The notes beneath the pieces were generated by a model that saw only the letters and a list, made by a program, of their open reading frames with translations, did no database searches and had not been told where the DNA came from. DNA of 46,612 nucleotides from Oscillospiraceae bacterium (lineage in GTDB: Bacteria; Bacillota; Clostridia; Oscillospirales; Oscillospiraceae). The position numbers and the translations under genes are program-made. Where the stretch lies: assembly GCA_009778485.1 (NCBI GenBank), contig WRJQ01000009.1, positions 1 to 46,612 on the forward strand, written 5' to 3'. Positions 8,417-16,831 of the stretch are shown piece by piece. The first letter of the stretch is position 1. Each line of letters opens with the position of its first letter.

Positions 8417-9288
8417 CGGCCACGCCTGAAGAAGGTAGGATATATAAGGCTTTGAGCGGTTTCTACTTTGTAGAGACCGATAGCGGGACGGCTGTGTGCA
8501 GGGCGCGCGGCCGTTTCCGCGTTGAGAAAAACACACCGTTGGTAGGGGACAAGGTCCGCTTTATCCATACGGAACCCGGTAAAGGCTACCTCACGGAGCT
8601 GCTGCCGCGCAACAACGTTTTCGTAAGGCCGCCCGTTGCCAATGTTGACAAGCTTGTCATAGTTGCCTCTGCGAGCATACCGGTGACAGACCCGTTTCTG
8701 ATCGACCGCATGACGGTCACAGCGCGGAAGTGCGGCTGCGAGTCGATAATTTGCATCAATAAGTGCGATTTGGATCCGGCCGACAGGCTGTTCGATATTT
8801 ACAACTCTGCCGGGTTCGCGACGATAAGGACGAGCGCTGAGACCGGCGAAGGTCTCGGCGCTCTGCTTGAAGCCATGAGCGGCGGGCTGTGCGTGCTGGC
8901 GGGGAACTCCGGCGTTGGGAAGTCCAGCATTCTCAACATGTTCGACCGCGAGTTTCGCATTAATGTCGGCGAAGTGAGCAAAAAACTCGGGCGTGGCAGG
9001 CATACGACGCGCCACGTCGAGCTTTATAAGTTGCCGGGAGATTCGATTGTTGCGGACACGCCCGGCTTTTCCGCGTATGAGGCAGAAAGCCCGGCTGACA
9101 GGGAAGAGCTTTCGAGCCTGTTCCCCGATATTTCGGCTTTCGGCGACGCTTGCAGGTTCCACGACTGCGCGCACATTAAGGAGCCGGGCTGCACCGTCTT
9201 GAGCGCGCTGGAAAGAGGCGACTTGCAGAAGACGCGCTATGAAAGTTATGTCAGAATGTACCGGCAGACGCCGGACAAGTATAGATAG
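8413..9288 (+). CDS. rsgA: Ribosome small-subunit assembly GTPase RsgA (YloQ/CpgA)
   Basis: Circularly permuted GTPase acting in late 30S maturation. Motif order is the permuted one: G4 NKCD (about residue 115), then G1 GNSGVGKSS, G2 region with RHTTRH, and G3 DTPG. An N-terminal OB fold and a C-terminal zinc motif (C-x4-C within CRFHDCAHIKEPGC, with the intervening His) are present. The 291-residue length is normal. The start ATG overlaps the prkC stop by 4 nt. It is the last gene of the + operon; its TAG stop at 9286-9288 is the first base triplet of a TAGTTAG repeat tract. In Bacillus, rpe and thiN follow; here a recombinase gene on the other strand does. Confidence 0.95.
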   Translation: MTATPEEGRIYKALSGFYFVETDSGTAVCRARGRFRVEKNTPLVGDKVRFIHTEPGKGYLTELLPRNNVFVRPPVANVDKLVIVASASIPVTDPFLIDRMTVTARKCGCESIICINKCDLDPADRLFDIYNSAGFATIRTSAETGEGLGALLEAMSGGLCVLAGNSGVGKSSILNMFDREFRINVGEVSKKLGRGRHTTRHVELYKLPGDSIVADTPGFSAYEAESPADREELSSLFPDISAFGDACRFHDCAHIKEPGCTVLSALERGDLQKTRYESYVRMYRQTPDKYR

Positions 9289-9310
9289 TTAGATAGTTAG
9301 TAGTTAGATA
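9286..9310. repeat. TAGTTAG repeat tract, left flank of the recombinase gene
   Basis: From the rsgA stop onward the sequence is a run of TAGTTAG-type 7-8 nt units. The 14-mer TAGTTAGTAGTTAG (9294-9307) is the exact reverse complement of CTAACTACTAACTA (10433-10446) on the far side of the recombinase gene. The two tracts are therefore inverted repeats flanking that gene. Confidence 0.75.
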
Positions 9311-9313
9311 ATG

Positions 9314-10306
9314 CTACTTCTTGTAGCCTGACAGGGGAGAGCGGGCAGCCGCGTCGCGCAGGCTGTTGTTTTCGACGTGCGTGTAGATTTGCGTCGTGTT
9401 GAGATGCTCGTGGCCGAGCAGCTCCTGAAGCGTCCTGACGTCTACGCCGTTGCGGAGCATAAGGGTCGCTGCCGTATGTCGCAGTTTGTGGGAAGAGTAT
9501 TTCGTGCTGTCCAAGCCGGCTTCGAGCAGGCGTTTTTTTACGAGGCTGTGGACCGTGGAAGTGCTGATCCTCGTCCTGCGGCTTGAGAGGAAAAATGCCT
9601 TCGTGTCCGCGCCGGCAAGAGCCTTTCTGACCTGCAGGTAATCGTTTATCGCGTCTGCGCACGCGTCGTTGATATAGACGACGCGTTCTTTATCGCCCTT
9701 GCCGAGTATCCTGACGGAGTCCGCGCGCAAGTCGGTGAGGTCGAGGCCCGCCAGTTCTGATATACGCAGGCCGCAGTTTAGGAATAGCGTCAGTATGCAA
9801 AAGTCGCGCTCGCGGTTCGCGCCTTCAACACTATCAAGCAGCTTCACACTTTCGTCGAGGCTCAGGTAGCGGGGGAGCGATTTTCTCACTTTAGGTGAGT
9901 CAAGGTCGGCGACAGGGTTCTCGTCGAGTTTGTTCGCCTTTACAGTCAGGTATTTATAATAGGACCTGATTACAGCGATCTTCCTGGCCCGCGATGATGC
10001 GCTCAGCCCGTAATCCGAGTGTTTGCTGTTGCCGTGCTTTGGGCGGTCGCGGGATAGGAACGCAAGATACTCGTAGACGTCTGCGACAGATACGGATTTC
10101 ACGAACTCCAGGTCGACGTCCATAATGGAGATGTCGTCGAACGAGGCGTTGTCGGCTGCATGGCCTTTGCGGATTTTCATATAGCGGAAGAACGTACGCA
10201 GGTCGAGAAAATACTCGTCTATCGTTAGCCGCGAGTGTCCTTTGATGGTCTCGTGGTAGAAGAGGAACTCTCGCAGGATCTCGGGCGATTCTTTCCGGTA
10301 ATCCAT
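9314..10306 (-). CDS. Tyrosine recombinase/integrase, XerC/XerD type
   Basis: Site-specific recombinase of 330 residues. The N-terminal SAM-like core-binding domain (residues ~7-125, SRLTIDEYFLDLRTFFRYM) is followed by the catalytic domain with Arg181 (CGLRISEL), the GKGDKER beta-hairpin with the catalytic Lys, His273 and Arg276 (HKLRHTAA), His299 (LLGHEH) and the nucleophile Tyr308 (QIYTHV), so it appears active. The start ATG at 10306 has AAAGGAG about 9 bases upstream. The gene lies alone on the - strand between the ends of rsgA and leuS and is bracketed by inverted TAGTTAG repeats. A 28-bp dif-like palindrome sits 55 bases upstream. Whether it is the chromosomal dimer-resolving Xer protein or belongs to a small mobile cassette cannot be settled here. 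Confidence 0.88.
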   Translation of the reverse strand: MDYRKESPEILREFLFYHETIKGHSRLTIDEYFLDLRTFFRYMKIRKGHAADNASFDDISIMDVDLEFVKSVSVADVYEYLAFLSRDRPKHGNSKHSDYGLSASSRARKIAVIRSYYKYLTVKANKLDENPVADLDSPKVRKSLPRYLSLDESVKLLDSVEGANRERDFCILTLFLNCGLRISELAGLDLTDLRADSVRILGKGDKERVVYINDACADAINDYLQVRKALAGADTKAFFLSSRRTRISTSTVHSLVKKRLLEAGLDSTKYSSHKLRHTAATLMLRNGVDVRTLQELLGHEHLNTTQIYTHVENNSLRDAAARSPLSGYKK

Positions 10307-10360
10307 AGCAGGGGACTCCTTTTGGCATTATTGATCAACCGGGGGACTTCAATACGCATA

Positions 10361-10388
10361 ATTGAACAAAATAAAAATTTTGTTCAAT
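10361..10388. other. Perfect 28-bp palindrome, candidate Xer/dif-like recombination site or operator
   Basis: Arms ATTGAACAAAAT (10361-10372) and ATTTTGTTCAAT (10377-10388) pair perfectly around AAAA. Read as 11+6+11 it has the dif layout, and the right arm TTTTGTTCAAT matches the XerD half-site of E. coli dif, as I recall it (TTATGTTAAAT), at 9 of 11 positions. It lies between leuS and the recombinase gene. There is no run of T directly after the stem on the - strand, which argues against a simple terminator. An operator for the recombinase gene is the other reading. Confidence 0.55.
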
Positions 10389-10429
10389 GTAGGGGGCGAC
10401 GCAGCCCATCTGAGTATCTTTACACTGAA

Positions 10430-10462
10430 CTACTAACTACTAACTACTAACTACTAACTAAC
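10430..10462. repeat. CTAACTA repeat tract, right flank of the recombinase cassette
   Basis: About four and a half units of the 7-mer TAACTAC, the complement of the tract at 9286-9310. It covers the stop codon of leuS (TAG at 10456-10454 on the - strand), just as the left tract starts at the rsgA stop. The tract probably marks the right boundary of the inserted segment, or is simply a multi-frame stop cluster that expanded by slippage. Confidence 0.7.
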
Positions 10463-12910
10463 AATCAGGTTTACCAGTTTGTTCTTCACAATGATCGTGC
10501 GAACGATCTTCCCGCCGCCGATAAGACGGCTTATTTTCTCGTCCGAAACGACGATGCTAAGCAAATCGTCGTCGCCGGAGCCTATCGGAGCCATAACTGT
10601 ACCCTTCAGTTTGCCGCCGATCTGAATGGCGATTTCAAGCATTGCGTCGAGGGTTTTGCTCTCATCGTAGTCCGGCCACGGCTGCGACGCTGCGCTGCCA
10701 CCGAAGCCCTGTATTTCCCAAAGCTCCTCGGCGATGTGCGGCGCGAACGGCGACAACAGGGTCAGCAGAACTTTTATATCTCCGCGCGTCGGCGGCGTCG
10801 CGTAGAAGTCGTTTACAAGCGACATCAGTGTGGCAATGGCCGTGTTGAACTTCAGGTTCTCAATGTCAGCGCCAACTTTTTTGATCGCTTTGTGGATAGC
10901 TGTCTCGTGCGCAGCCGAGCACTCGCAGGCGCCGGTGCTTTCGGCCGCACGGCTACCTGTGCTTGAGCTGCTTCCCGAGGCGCTATCATCCGCAGTATTG
11001 GTTTCCGCCAGGTTCCATATCCGGTCCAGTAAACGTTTGCAGCCCTTTACCGCCTTGGAAGACCACGGAGCAGTCTTCTCGAAGTCGCCGATGAACATCA
11101 CATACAGGCGCGACGTATCGGCGCCATACTCGCTGATTATCTCGTCAGGGTTAATAACGTTTCCGCGCGACTTGCTCATCTTCTGGCCGTCCTCGCCGAG
11201 GATGAACCCATGGCTCGTGCGCTTCATATATGGTTCAGGAGTCGGCACGACGCCAATGTCATACAGGAACTTATGCCAAAACCGCGAGTACAGCAAGTGA
11301 AGCGTCGTATGCTCCATGCCGCCGTTGTACCAGTCAACCGGCGTCCAGTAATCGAGCGCTTCGCGCGAAGCGAGCGCGGTGTCGTTGCCCGTGTCCGCGT
11401 ATCGCAGGAAGTACCAGCTCGAACCGGCCCATTGGGGCATTGTATCAGTCTCGCGCTGCGCCGGCCCGCCGCATTTCGGGCAGACCGTAGCGGTCCATTC
11501 CGGCATCGAGGCCAGCGGGCTCTCCCCTGTTTCCGTAGTCTCGTAGTTTTCCACATCCGGCAGCAAGAGCGGCAGCTCGCTCTCGGGCAGCGGCACATAA
11601 CCGCATTTTTCGCAGTGGACTATAGGGATGGGCTCGCCCCAATACCTCTGGCGCGAGAACACCCAGTCGCGCAGCTTGAAGTTCACTTTCTCCTCGCCCA
11701 GTTTCTCATCCGCGAGCCACTTAGTGATCTTTTTCTTCGCGTCTTCGACCGGTAGGCCGGTTATAAAGCCGGAGTTCACCATAATGCCTGTGTCGCAGTC
11801 CTCGAACGCTTCTTTTTCGATATCGCCGCCTTTGACGACTTCGACTATCGGCAGCGCGAACTTCTTCGCGAACTCCCAGTCGCGCTGGTCGTGCCCGGGT
11901 ACGGCCATGATTGCGCCCGTCCCGTACGAAGCAAGCACATAGTCGGATATATATATCGGGATTTCGCCGCCGGTGACCGGATTGACGGCACGGATCCCCT
12001 TGATTTCGACGCCGGATTTATCCTTCGCCATCTCTGTGCGCTCAAAATCCGACTTCTTCGCCGCCGCATCCTGATACGCTTTTATTTCGCCGGGGTTTCC
12101 GGGCGACCATTTTTGCAGCAGGGCGTGCTCCGGCGACATTACCATATAAGTCGCTCCGAACAGAGTGTCCGGCCGCGTCGTGAACACGCGGAGGGTGTCG
12201 CCCGCAGTCGTGGCGAAGTCGACTTCCGCGCCGACCGAGCGCCCAATCCAGTTGCGCTGCTGAGTCTTTACGCGTTCGATGAAGTCGACGCTGTCCAGGT
12301 CGTCGACGAGCCTCTGGGCATACTCCGTAATCTTCAGCATCCATTGGCTTTTCTCGCGCCTTACGACGGGCGCCCCGCAGCGTTCGCATTCGCCGTCCAC
12401 GACTTCCTCGTTGGCGAGCACGCACTTGCACGACGTACACCAGTTAACGGGTATCAGCGCTTTATACGCCAGCCCCTTTTCAAAGAGCTTCAAGAAAATC
12501 CATTGCGTCCATTTATAATACTTAGGGTCTGTCGTATCGACGCATCTGTCCCAGTCGAAGCTGTACCCCAGCATTTTCAGTTGGTCGGAAAACCTCTTTA
12601 TGTTCCTGCGAGTGACGACGGATGGGTGGATTTTATTCTTGATGGCATAGTTCTCCGTGGGAAGCCCGAACGCGTCGAACCCCATCGGGAAAAGGACGTT
12701 GTAGCCTTGCATACGCCGCTTTCTGGCGATGATGTCCATTGCCGTGTACGGCCTGGGATGCCCCATGTGCAGGCCGTCGCCCGACGGGTACGGGAACTCG
12801 ATAAGCGCATAGAATTTCGGCAGCGAACTCCCGTTGACTGCCGCAAACGCTTTTTCAGACTCCCATCTGCTTTGCCATTTCTTTTCAATACTTTGAAATT
12901 CGTACTTCAT
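10454..12910 (-). CDS. leuS: Leucyl-tRNA synthetase
   Basis: Class I synthetase charging tRNA-Leu. The 818 residues carry the HIGH motif as HMGH (48-51), a zinc-binding insertion around CTSCKC...CERCG (~158-178), the CP1 editing domain with the TRPDTLFGATY motif, a second Cys pair CPKCGG and KMSKS at 577-581. The C-terminal anticodon-binding region has a low-complexity Ser/Gly/Ala insertion (SASGSSSSTGSRAAES) near residue 645, which is unusual but in frame. The start ATG overlaps the rsfS stop by ATGA, so it is translated as part of the rsfS operon; no T-box leader is present. Its stop lies within the TAACTAC repeat tract. Confidence 0.97.
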   Translation of the reverse strand: MKYEFQSIEKKWQSRWESEKAFAAVNGSSLPKFYALIEFPYPSGDGLHMGHPRPYTAMDIIARKRRMQGYNVLFPMGFDAFGLPTENYAIKNKIHPSVVTRRNIKRFSDQLKMLGYSFDWDRCVDTTDPKYYKWTQWIFLKLFEKGLAYKALIPVNWCTSCKCVLANEEVVDGECERCGAPVVRREKSQWMLKITEYAQRLVDDLDSVDFIERVKTQQRNWIGRSVGAEVDFATTAGDTLRVFTTRPDTLFGATYMVMSPEHALLQKWSPGNPGEIKAYQDAAAKKSDFERTEMAKDKSGVEIKGIRAVNPVTGGEIPIYISDYVLASYGTGAIMAVPGHDQRDWEFAKKFALPIVEVVKGGDIEKEAFEDCDTGIMVNSGFITGLPVEDAKKKITKWLADEKLGEEKVNFKLRDWVFSRQRYWGEPIPIVHCEKCGYVPLPESELPLLLPDVENYETTETGESPLASMPEWTATVCPKCGGPAQRETDTMPQWAGSSWYFLRYADTGNDTALASREALDYWTPVDWYNGGMEHTTLHLLYSRFWHKFLYDIGVVPTPEPYMKRTSHGFILGEDGQKMSKSRGNVINPDEIISEYGADTSRLYVMFIGDFEKTAPWSSKAVKGCKRLLDRIWNLAETNTADDSASGSSSSTGSRAAESTGACECSAAHETAIHKAIKKVGADIENLKFNTAIATLMSLVNDFYATPPTRGDIKVLLTLLSPFAPHIAEELWEIQGFGGSAASQPWPDYDESKTLDAMLEIAIQIGGKLKGTVMAPIGSGDDDLLSIVVSDEKISRLIGGGKIVRTIIVKNKLVNLIVS

Positions 12911-13275
12911 TGCTCATCCTCGCCGCCCATTATTTTTTCGGCATCCGCCCAAAGCCGTTCCAGAGTATAAAACTCGCGAGTCTCTTTGAGGAAAATGTGT
13001 ACTACGACGCAACCGAAATCGACGAGCAGCCAGCCGCCGACCCTGCGCCCTTCGCGGTGCAGCGGCGCTTCCCCGCTCTCCTTCAGGACCTTTTCGACCT
13101 CGTCCGACAGCGTCTTCATGTGGGTGGTAGAGTTGGCAGTGCAAATGACGAAGTAATCGGCCAGGACTGTTACTTTGGTCGTCCGCAGGACTGTAATATC
13201 TACCGCCTTTTTATCTTCCAGGGCCTTTACTGCCAGCTCTGATATATTGTCCGGTGTTAGCATTATGTCAACCAT
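12907..13275 (-). CDS. rsfS: Ribosomal silencing factor RsfS (YbeB/Iojap)
   Basis: Binds ribosomal protein uL14 and blocks subunit joining when nutrients are short. The 122-residue protein shows the family core: KKAVDITVLR, ADYFVICTANSTTHMKTLSDEV, GWLLVDFGCVVVHIF and the terminal FYTLERLW. The start could be ATG 13275 (2 nt after the LCP stop) or the in-frame ATG at 13263, which has AAGGA at longer spacing; the longer form is given. It sits between the LCP gene and leuS with a 4-nt overlap to leuS. The nadD-yqeK-lcp-rsfS-leuS order is a common Clostridia arrangement. Confidence 0.94.
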   Translation of the reverse strand: MVDIMLTPDNISELAVKALEDKKAVDITVLRTTKVTVLADYFVICTANSTTHMKTLSDEVEKVLKESGEAPLHREGRRVGGWLLVDFGCVVVHIFLKETREFYTLERLWADAEKIMGGEDEQ

Positions 13276-13278
13276 TCC

Positions 13279-15054
13279 TTACTCATGTTCCGGCTCCGCA
13301 GGGTCGGACTCGCCGGGGTCGGTTGCTCCGGTATCGGTTTGTGCCGGCTGCGTTTCCCCGGGCTCCGGCTCGCTCGGCTGAGTTTCAGCGGGGTCTGTCT
13401 CCTGCGGCTCTTCGGGCTCCACTTCCACAGGCTCGCCCTCGCCTTCGTTATCGCCATCGCCGTCGCCCTCGATCTCGCCACCGGGAGGCTCTTCGTCGTC
13501 AGCATCTCCGTCAGCATCTCCGTCACCGTCTGCCGGTTGCGCGGTTGCGGGCGATTGCTCCGGTTCGCCTGCGTTCTGCTGCCCCGGACTGTCAGACGCG
13601 CCCGGAGTGGCGGTGCTCGCCGGCGCGCCCGTCGTGGAAGGCTGCGCCGCAGGCGGAGGCTGCGAGTTGCCGGCGGGGCTCGGGTTGCCGCCGCTGCTGT
13701 TCGCCGGCGGGTTATATGCCCCGGGCGACGAGCGCGGCTCTGCGCCGTTGCCTTCGTCGGTGATATAGAGACCGCCGTCCGTCCCCCGGTAGTAAAAACT
13801 TACGTCTTCCTGAGTGATCTTGGTGTTCCAGGGGCTGAGTTTCGTGTTTACTAGCTCAAGCCACGCGTCAACATATAATGTGACATAAGACTGCCCGTTC
13901 ACCGAGTCGAAATAGTTGCCGGGCGCGGTCGTAAAGTTGACGTTCTCCGCGTCGATCTTCATGAACTCCTTCGCAAACCAGATAATGTCATTAAGGCTCA
14001 TATCCGTCTTGACGTAATCGAAGAAGATGCCCGCTATCTCGATGAGGTTCAAAGAGTTCTTCTTTTCAAGTATTTGCTTCGCGGCGCTCTCCAGAAAACC
14101 TTGCTGCGTCCTTATCCTGCCAATGTCCGCGTCGGCGTAGCCGGCTCTGTACCTGACGACTTCCAGCGCCTGCTGGCCGTTGAGGTGCTGCAGTCCCGCG
14201 CTGAAGTGAATGTGCAGGTTTTGCGCGGGGTCGTCGTAACTCATGTTGCGCGGGACGTCAAAGTCCACGCCTCCCACGGAGTCGACCAGCTTGGCGAAAG
14301 CTTTCAGGTCCACTATAGCCATATAGTCGACCTCGAAACCCAGCAGGTCGGCAAACATGACGATCGTGTCTTCCATGGCTTTTTCCTGCGCTTTGTCCTC
14401 GCCCCTGTGCCTGATCTTCATGTATGTGTATATCGAGTTTGCTTTCTTAACTCCCCAACTTACGTTGACGCGGGTGTCTCGCGGTATGTTGACGACTTCA
14501 AGCGTGTGCCTGTAGGAGTCGAACGTAGCCGCCATGATGACGTCTGTGTTCGAGCCGTCGTCCGTGCCCAGCAGCAGGAAGGTGAACTTGCCGTTGTTCG
14601 GCCTTTTTTCAGGGTTGCGGCTCAAGAACTTGTTGCCGCCGTTGCCGGCGCCGGGTCTGTCAGGGTCGTCAGGGTCGTAATCGCCGCTTGATGTGCGGTT
14701 ATTGCGCATTGATTCTTTTCTGTCCGGAGTGGACACGCCCCACTTGACGTATATGAACGCGGCGACCGCCAGGAGCAATACAACTCCGCCGATAATGCCC
14801 AGAACCTTTATAAGCCGCCTGCCGGCCTTTTTCGCGGGTTTCGCGGCTCCGGTAGCATTGCCGCCGACCTGAACGGATGATATGCCGGCGCTGCCGGCCG
14901 GTCTTGCGCCGCGCGCAGCAGGCGCGTTTTGCGCCATTTGTTGCGCGTTTTGCGCGTCGAATGCGTCAAGCGGCGGCCGGTGGGCGGCATTAGCAGCGCC
15001 TGAGGCATTCTTTGCCAGATGCGCTCCGCCCTTGTTATTTTTCAGTAATGCCAT
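13279..15054 (-). CDS. LytR-CpsA-Psr (LCP) family wall-polymer ligase
   Basis: LCP proteins attach undecaprenyl-linked polymers to peptidoglycan at the outer face of the membrane. This 591-residue form has an Ala/Asn/Gln-rich cytoplasmic N-terminus (~80 residues), one transmembrane helix at ~82-104 and an LCP domain: LLLGTDDGSNTDVIM, NIPRDTRV, DLKAFAKLVDSVGGVDFDVP, and the pyrophosphate-binding RYRAGYADADIGRIRTQ with its conserved arginines. The last ~160 residues are low-complexity, first Pro/Ser/Thr/Gly and then strongly acidic Glu/Asp/Pro repeats. The start is ATG 15054, which follows GGAGG at 9-nt spacing; an in-frame ATG at 15075 is less likely. It overlaps the end of nadD-yqeK by 20 nt. 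Confidence 0.92.
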   Translation of the reverse strand: MALLKNNKGGAHLAKNASGAANAAHRPPLDAFDAQNAQQMAQNAPAARGARPAGSAGISSVQVGGNATGAAKPAKKAGRRLIKVLGIIGGVVLLLAVAAFIYVKWGVSTPDRKESMRNNRTSSGDYDPDDPDRPGAGNGGNKFLSRNPEKRPNNGKFTFLLLGTDDGSNTDVIMAATFDSYRHTLEVVNIPRDTRVNVSWGVKKANSIYTYMKIRHRGEDKAQEKAMEDTIVMFADLLGFEVDYMAIVDLKAFAKLVDSVGGVDFDVPRNMSYDDPAQNLHIHFSAGLQHLNGQQALEVVRYRAGYADADIGRIRTQQGFLESAAKQILEKKNSLNLIEIAGIFFDYVKTDMSLNDIIWFAKEFMKIDAENVNFTTAPGNYFDSVNGQSYVTLYVDAWLELVNTKLSPWNTKITQEDVSFYYRGTDGGLYITDEGNGAEPRSSPGAYNPPANSSGGNPSPAGNSQPPPAAQPSTTGAPASTATPGASDSPGQQNAGEPEQSPATAQPADGDGDADGDADDEEPPGGEIEGDGDGDNEGEGEPVEVEPEEPQETDPAETQPSEPEPGETQPAQTDTGATDPGESDPAEPEHE

Positions 15055-16207
15055 TTCGTATATCCTCCAACGCATCGAACGTCACGTTATTTGGCGTTAT
15101 CCCGCGTTCGCGCATATCCCGGATGCTCATCTCAAGGCCAAGGCACATTGCAGCGTCGATGTCCTTATATGCCAGAAGCTTCAGTTCCTCAAGGCCTTCG
15201 ATTTCCCTTGTCGGCTCGATGTAGTCAGTGAGGTATATGACTTTCTCCAGCAGCGTCATGTTCGCCCTGCCGGTAGTATGCCATAGTATCGCTCCGGCGA
15301 CTTCGTCCGATACGCCGAACTCCTCTCGCGCCACAAGCGCGCCTGTTTTTGAGTGGAGCAGCTTCTCCTCGTCAGGCGGTGGCCTGAGTTCATCGGAGCC
15401 GTATCGATCGAGCAAAGCCATGTGTCCGTCGGCGTCCAGGATCTTCGTGATGTCGTGCAGGAGAGCCGCTTCCCTGGCGTCGTCGGCGTTGGCGCCCCAT
15501 CTTTTCGCCAACCGCAGAGCCTCGGACTCGCAACCTGCCACATGCGCTACACGCGAGGGGGCCAGCATGCCGTTCGCTTTGGCGCGCAGCCAATCCCAGT
15601 CGGGCTTGGCAGCGTAGAGCCTGCGTTTGACAATATACGAGTAAGTTGCATCAATTATGTATCCCGCGCCTTCTCGCTCCGGAAGCATACCGCGCAGGCG
15701 CGATGATGATATATCAGTAATCCCGCCGGTTATTACTGCTGTTGAAGCTCCGTAGGTCGCTTCGAGCTGCTTAGCGAAGGCGGAGACCAGCTCCGGGTCT
15801 CCTTCGTCGCGCGCGAAGACGGCCGGCGTAACAATTCTTAGCAGATCCGCGGCGTCTTTCCATGTGTCCAGGGTGAAGTACATGTCGGTTCCAATCAGCA
15901 GGTAGAGCTCGCTGCCCGGGTACTCGCGGCTCAGCGCGTTGATGGTGTCAATCGTGTAGCAGGCCTGAGAGCTGTGAACCTCCGCAGGCGAGACGATAGT
16001 GTCAGCCATGCCCGCGAAAGCGAGCCGCGCCATTTCCAGGCGGTCTTCGGCGCAGGGCGTCCCCTCCGGCAGCGGCTTATGCGGCGGTATGCCCGCTGGT
16101 ACCACAATGAGCAGGTCAAGGCCGAGCTGCTGCGCTGCGCGGCTCGCCGACTGCGTATGGCCGATATGCGGCGGATTGAAAGATCCGCCGAAAACACCTA
16201 TTTTCAA
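15035..16207 (-). CDS. nadD: NadD-YqeK fusion: nicotinate-nucleotide adenylyltransferase plus HD-domain Ap4A hydrolase
   Basis: One 390-residue frame carries two enzymes that are separate adjacent genes in Bacillus. Residues 1-~200 are NadD, which makes NaAD in NAD synthesis: GGSFNPPHIGHTQ (HxGH nucleotidyltransferase motif), YLLIGTDMY and the SSSRLRG signature. Residues ~205-390 are YqeK, an HD-superfamily symmetrical Ap4A hydrolase: RVAHVAGCESEALRLA, LLHDITK (HD), LLHSKTGALVA, ILWHTTG and YLTDYIEPTRE. The joint runs through KRRLYAAKPDWDWL with no stop. The start is TTG 16207, with AGGAGG 7 nt upstream; its TTGA overlaps the rdgB stop. The fusion couples NAD synthesis and Ap4A turnover in one polypeptide. 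Confidence 0.93.
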   Translation of the reverse strand: MKIGVFGGSFNPPHIGHTQSASRAAQQLGLDLLIVVPAGIPPHKPLPEGTPCAEDRLEMARLAFAGMADTIVSPAEVHSSQACYTIDTINALSREYPGSELYLLIGTDMYFTLDTWKDAADLLRIVTPAVFARDEGDPELVSAFAKQLEATYGASTAVITGGITDISSSRLRGMLPEREGAGYIIDATYSYIVKRRLYAAKPDWDWLRAKANGMLAPSRVAHVAGCESEALRLAKRWGANADDAREAALLHDITKILDADGHMALLDRYGSDELRPPPDEEKLLHSKTGALVAREEFGVSDEVAGAILWHTTGRANMTLLEKVIYLTDYIEPTREIEGLEELKLLAYKDIDAAMCLGLEMSIRDMRERGITPNNVTFDALEDIRNGITEK

Positions 16208-16821
16208 AGAGTTTCCTCCTGTAATTTTGCGCGTCTTTCAAAAACTGCGGCAAACTCGCGCAGGGCTGCCCCTCTGTGCGAAATTGCGTTCTTCTCGTCC
16301 TGTGTCAGTTCGGCCATTGTCTTATCCATGCCGCTCGCAATAAAAACAGGGTCGTACCCGAAGCCGCCGCGGCCCCGGGGGGCAAGGGCAATGCTTCCGA
16401 TGCACTCCCCTGTCACGCTGAACGTTTCTCCGCCCGGGTACGCGCACACGACCGCGCAGACGAACTTCGCGTCTCTTTGCTCCACGCCTTCCATGAGCTT
16501 AAGAAGATAGCCGCAAAGCTCGCTCCCGCTGAGGCCGCCTCCGCCAAAGCGTTTCGAGCGCACTCCGGGGGCGCCGCCAAGAGCTTCCACGACGAGGCCG
16601 GAGTCATCCGCTATTGCAGGCATGCCCGTTGCTTTGCACGCCGCAACCGCTTTGAGCCTGGCGTTGTCGCAGAACGTTTCGCCTGTCTCGTCGACATCGT
16701 CAGCGTAGCCTGCTTCGGCGGGCGATATGATGTCTATTGCGTGTTTTGAGAGGATATCGGTCATCTCGCGCAGTTTGTCGGCATTATTTGTGGCAATGAT
16801 GTATTTCATTTGTGAACCCAT
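16204..16821 (-). CDS. rdgB: dITP/XTP pyrophosphatase (RdgB/HAM1 family)
   Basis: House-cleaning nucleotidase that hydrolyses dITP, ITP and XTP to monophosphates. The 205 residues show IIATNNADKLREM at the N-terminus, DDSGLVVEALGGAPGVRSKRF, GFGYDPVF and SHRGAAL, the full set of family motifs. The start is ATG 16821 or the in-frame ATG 16809 (MKYIIATNN), the latter matching the usual family N-terminus. The only AGGAG upstream lies ~15 nt before 16821, inside a remnant of the inverted-repeat element. Downstream it overlaps the TTG start of nadD-yqeK. Confidence 0.94.
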   Translation of the reverse strand: MGSQMKYIIATNNADKLREMTDILSKHAIDIISPAEAGYADDVDETGETFCDNARLKAVAACKATGMPAIADDSGLVVEALGGAPGVRSKRFGGGGLSGSELCGYLLKLMEGVEQRDAKFVCAVVCAYPGGETFSVTGECIGSIALAPRGRGGFGYDPVFIASGMDKTMAELTQDEKNAISHRGAALREFAAVFERRAKLQEETL

Positions 16822-16831
16822 ATCTTATACT

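Noticed and set aside
10361-10388. LexA (SOS) box
   Set aside because: The Gram-positive LexA site is GAAC-N4-GTTC; here the GAAC and GTTC are 14 nt apart.
11891-12970. 359-codon open frame on the + strand opposite leuS
   Set aside because: Antisense shadow of a GC-rich gene; composition is Arg/Pro/His-rich with no family motif, whereas leuS on the other strand has every synthetase motif.
12911-13300. T-box leader for leuS
   Set aside because: leuS is translationally coupled to rsfS with a 4-nt overlap; no T-box sequence or specifier stem is seen upstream.
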